Below, in pieces: positions 5,694 through 7,618 of a DNA stretch of 7,618 nucleotides. Position numbers and translations under genes: made by a program. Under the pieces are notes generated by a model, which searched no databases, had not been told where the DNA came from, and saw only the letters and a list, made by a program, of their open reading frames with translations. Source of the stretch: Clostridia bacterium (lineage in GTDB: Bacteria; Bacillota; Clostridia; Christensenellales; Aristaeellaceae); the NCBI GenBank assembly GCA_900759005.1, contig CAAEUQ010000092.1:1-7618 (forward strand). The letters are read 5' to 3'. Each line of letters begins with the position of its first letter. The stretch's first letter is position 1.

Positions 5694-6816
5694 ACAGCTG
5701 CTTGATCCAACAGCGGCGGCGCTTGTGCTGTTTGGGTGAAAACATATTCCATTGCGAGAGAATCTTGTGGTTGCTCTCGAGCTGCGGGCCGGTTTCCGCG
5801 CGCTGAATGCCCATTTCCATGCATCCGCGCAGCACATGATTGACCGCGACGGCGTTGACCGCGCAGTTCTGATATTCCGGCCGCACGGCGATCAGGAAAA
5901 GATCCAGCGTATCATTATGCTTCAGCGCCCGCAGCACGCCCACGAACCCGAACGGAAACAGCCTGCCGTTGCTCTTTTTCAATGCCGAAGCGATCGACGG
6001 CGCGCTCACGCCGAACGCGGCCAGCTCGTCCTGCTCGTCCATCACAAAGCACGCGAGCCTCGGATCGATCATCGGCAGAAATTTCTTCACATAGCGCTTT
6101 ACCTGGGTATCGTCCAGCGTCGTCGTTCCGTAAAGCGGCGCGTACGCGGTGTTCCACAGCCGGAATACCTTTTCGACATACGGCCGAAAATCCCTGCGGC
6201 GCTTAATCTCCGCCACGTGCAGCCGATTGTGCGCGAGCACGCGTTCGGACAGCTTGCCCAACCGGTCGATCAGCCGCGGATCCTTCGGAACGTCGACCAG
6301 GAATTCCACCCAATCCACATCTTTGGCATAGCCGAGCCGCTCAAGATGCTGAATATAATAGGGATAATTATAATAGGTAATGAACATACTCTTCTGGTCG
6401 AAGCCCTCGACCAGCATTCCCTCGCGGTCGAGATCGGTAAAACCGAGCGGGCCATGAACGGAATCGCAGCCCTTTTCGCGCGCGAAATCCTCAACCGCCT
6501 TGAAAAGCGCGTCCGAAACCTCGGGATCGTCGATGAAATCCAGCTGCGAAAAGCGCATTCTGTTCGTATGCCATTTCTCATTCGCGCGGTGATTCAGAAT
6601 CGCGCCCACGCGCCCGACAACCTTGCCGTCCTTCTCCGCGAGAAACGCCTTCACATCGCAATACGCAAACGCGGGATTCTTTTTGGGATTCCAGTCGCCG
6701 CGATCGTCCGCGGAAAGCGGCGGCATATACTGGGGAACGTCCTTGTAGAGCCTGTTCGGGAAATCGGAGAATATTCTGCGATCGCGTTCGGTTTTAACCT
6801 CTCGAATCGTTATCAT
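5692..6816 (-). CDS. GNAT-fold protein, YghO-like family
   Basis: The 374-residue soluble protein belongs to a family annotated as N-acetyltransferase or YghO-like. The N-terminus (MITIREVKT, then LYKDVPQYMPPL) and blocks such as VVGRVGAILNHRANE (67-81), the SVHGPLGFTDLDREGMLVEGFD region (119-140) and NYPYYIQHLERLGY (150-163) are recognisable. A second GNAT-like half lies at about 255-374. There, RPEYQNCAVNAV (312-323) occupies the acetyl-CoA pyrophosphate-loop position but lacks the usual Gly residues, and the motif around Asn349 resembles GNAT motif B. Acetyltransferase activity is therefore likely by fold but unproven, and the substrate is unknown. AAAAGGA (6834-6828) lies 11 nt before the ATG. 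The gene has its own promoter and converges on the RluA gene. The tail is strongly basic (KQHKRRRCWIKQL). Confidence 0.82.
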   Translation of the reverse strand: MITIREVKTERDRRIFSDFPNRLYKDVPQYMPPLSADDRGDWNPKKNPAFAYCDVKAFLAEKDGKVVGRVGAILNHRANEKWHTNRMRFSQLDFIDDPEVSDALFKAVEDFAREKGCDSVHGPLGFTDLDREGMLVEGFDQKSMFITYYNYPYYIQHLERLGYAKDVDWVEFLVDVPKDPRLIDRLGKLSERVLAHNRLHVAEIKRRRDFRPYVEKVFRLWNTAYAPLYGTTTLDDTQVKRYVKKFLPMIDPRLACFVMDEQDELAAFGVSAPSIASALKKSNGRLFPFGFVGVLRALKHNDTLDLFLIAVRPEYQNCAVNAVAVNHVLRGCMEMGIQRAETGPQLESNHKILSQWNMFSPKQHKRRRCWIKQL

Positions 6817-6863
6817 ACTGCATCGTGTCCTTTTGCGCGTTATTTACGAGGATACCGATTCAC

Positions 6864-6893
6864 AGTATATCACATTCATGCATCGCTTGTCCA
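6864..6893 (-). promoter_or_regulatory. Promoter of the GNAT-fold gene
   Basis: On the minus strand -35 TGGACA (6893-6888) is followed by an 18-bp spacer and -10 TATACT (6869-6864), preceded by TG at the extended -10 position. A start near 6857 gives a leader of about 40 nt. It lies in the 132-nt gap after fucU, where I see no convincing terminator, so some read-through from fucU is possible. Confidence 0.65.
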
Positions 6894-6948
6894 GCACAAA
6901 AGCAGATCGGCGCTTACCGTCCGTCCGGCAAATCGTTCCAGCCGCGCT

Positions 6949-7380
6949 TTACTTCACGACGCCCTTCTGGAGAATCACATTTGCATACATCGCCGTTTCG
7001 CCCGTCGCGACCACCGCATAGCACTTTTTCGCCGTTTCATAGAATTCAAATCGCTCGATTTGCCTGATTTTTGCGCCCGGCTGATGCTTTTCGACGATTT
7101 GGGCAAATTCGTCCCAGATCGGCGTTTCCACATTGTCGCCCGGCACGACCTCCATCAGGCTCACCGGCGCGTCCACATAGGTATCCAGCGGGAAAAGCGT
7201 CAGGATTGCGTCCAGTACCTCCGCCGCGCCGTGACCGTCGAGACGGACGAGAATGGAATTCTTCGCAATCGACGCGTGCGGGAAATTGCCGTCGCCGATT
7301 GCAATCGTGTCGCCGTGACCCATTTCCATCAGGATTTTCAGAAGCTCCGGGGAAAGAATGCTTGGAATGCCCTTCAGCAC
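6949..7380 (-). CDS. fucU: L-fucose mutarotase, FucU type (RbsD/FucU family)
   Basis: The 143-residue cytoplasmic protein is full length for FucU (about 140). It interconverts the alpha and beta anomers of L-fucose, and related members act on ribose or other sugars. It keeps MLKGIPSILSPELLKILMEMGHGD near the N-terminus, with His22 and Asp24 in the active-site loop, then RFEFYETAKKCYAVVATGE (110-128) and MYANVILQKGV (131-141), closely like the Escherichia coli protein. FucU is preferred over RbsD because of length and the FYE.AK block. The start is GTG at 7380, set by AAGGAG (7395-7390) at 9 nt; an ATG at 7387 is out of frame. No fucose isomerase, kinase, aldolase or transporter gene is nearby, so it is an orphan here. 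Confidence 0.9.
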   Translation of the reverse strand: MLKGIPSILSPELLKILMEMGHGDTIAIGDGNFPHASIAKNSILVRLDGHGAAEVLDAILTLFPLDTYVDAPVSLMEVVPGDNVETPIWDEFAQIVEKHQPGAKIRQIERFEFYETAKKCYAVVATGETAMYANVILQKGVVK

Positions 7381-7389
7381 GATTCATCG

Positions 7390-7395
7390 CTCCTT
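7390..7395 (-). promoter_or_regulatory. Ribosome binding site that sets the fucU GTG start
   Basis: AAGGAG on the minus strand lies 9 nt before the GTG at 7380. It is only 2 nt before the out-of-frame ATG at 7387, so GTG is the initiation codon. Confidence 0.75.
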
Positions 7396-7419
7396 ACATC
7401 AAGTTTACCTTTGTTTTTC

Positions 7420-7447
7420 ATTATACCGATACGAAAATTTTTGTCAA
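7420..7447 (-). promoter_or_regulatory. Perfect-consensus sigma-A promoter of fucU
   Basis: On the minus strand -35 TTGACA (7447-7442) and -10 TATAAT (7425-7420) both match consensus at every base, with a 16-bp A/T-rich spacer. Predicted transcription start is near 7413, giving a leader of about 33 nt. Confidence 0.85.
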
Positions 7448-7477
7448 CCGCGGGGTTCAAATTTCGCTTTCCCGCGC

Positions 7478-7507
7478 TTGCCAAACGTGCCCTGATCGCT
7501 GTAAAAT
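7478..7507 (+). promoter_or_regulatory. Promoter of the methyltransferase gene
   Basis: -35 TTGCCA (7478-7483), an 18-bp spacer and -10 TAAAAT (7502-7507) each match consensus at five of six bases. The predicted start is close to the ribosome binding site GAGGTGA, so the leader is very short. Confidence 0.6.
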
Positions 7508-7528
7508 AGAATTCAGAGGTGAAAACAT

Positions 7529-7618
7529 ATGGCAAACGATTTCCGCTCCGCGCGATTCTGGGCGCGCGAAATGATTCTGCCCGCGCTGCATTCCGGTTCG
7601 CGCGCGATCGACGCGACG
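7529..7618 (+). CDS. SAM-dependent methyltransferase, probably MnmM (YtqB) type, 5' end only
   Basis: The first 30 codons are in the window and the rest runs off the right edge. The ATG at 7529 follows GAGGTGA (about 7516-7522) at 6 nt and is divergent from fucU. The peptide has ARFWAREMILPALHSGSRAIDAT, which resembles the N-terminus of Bacillota methyltransferases of the YtqB/MnmM family: a helix with ILP, then the start of the SAM-binding motif I (IDAT, expected to continue GNGHDT). MnmM methylates the wobble 5-aminomethyl-2-thiouridine of certain tRNAs. With so few residues another Rossmann-type methyltransferase remains possible. Confidence 0.65.
   Translation, partial: MANDFRSARFWAREMILPALHSGSRAIDAT

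Noticed and set aside
5752..7509. Very long open frame on the plus strand (585 codons) antisense to the GNAT and fucU genes
   Set aside because: It runs antisense over two clearly homologous genes and their promoters, has no recognisable domains, and is rich in Arg/His as expected from the reverse complement of GC-biased codons.

Overview
The window looks like chromosomal DNA of a moderately GC-rich member of the Bacillota, most likely an uncultured Clostridia-type gut or anaerobic bacterium. This is inferred from strong AAGGAG/AAAGGGG-type ribosome binding sites, near-consensus sigma-A promoters, use of GTG as a start, a CotH/DUF4956/VTC cluster typical of Clostridia, and the 5' end of a methyltransferase that resembles Bacillota MnmM (YtqB). 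No mobile element, CRISPR array, rRNA or tRNA was found.

Layout. (1) 1-156 is a leader with a terminator-like hairpin just before a HAD-superfamily hydrolase gene (157-753, +). (2) 754-1144 is a gene-free convergent region with a rho-independent terminator for the HAD gene and a long branched inverted repeat that probably ends the opposing operon. (3) 4556-1145 (-) is a tightly packed three-gene operon: a VTC-domain (polyphosphate polymerase-like) protein, a four-pass DUF4956 membrane protein and a secreted, C-terminally membrane-anchored CotH-family kinase-like protein. (4) 4557-4682 is a compact divergent promoter region driving that operon leftward and an RluA-family pseudouridine synthase gene (4683-5651) rightward. 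(5) A bidirectional terminator separates the RluA gene from a convergent GNAT/YghO-like gene (5692-6816, -). (6) Upstream of that lies an orphan fucU-type L-fucose mutarotase gene (6949-7380, -), which has a perfect-consensus promoter and is divergent from the truncated methyltransferase gene (7529 onward, +).

The most interesting unit is the VTC-DUF4956-CotH operon. A cytoplasmic enzyme predicted to bind nucleotide and polyphosphate, a small membrane protein and an extracytoplasmic kinase-fold protein are made from one message with 12-nt and 1-nt gaps, so they probably act together on phosphate chemistry at the membrane or cell surface. The exact reaction is unknown. A second unusual point is the promoter pair at 4607-4658: both -35 hexamers are the same six base pairs, because the element is a palindrome, and both spacers are exactly 17 bp. 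The two transcripts should therefore compete for one polymerase contact site.

The remaining genes (sugar mutarotase, RNA modification, acetyltransferase-like and HAD phosphatase) look like housekeeping or accessory metabolism, each with its own promoter or terminator.
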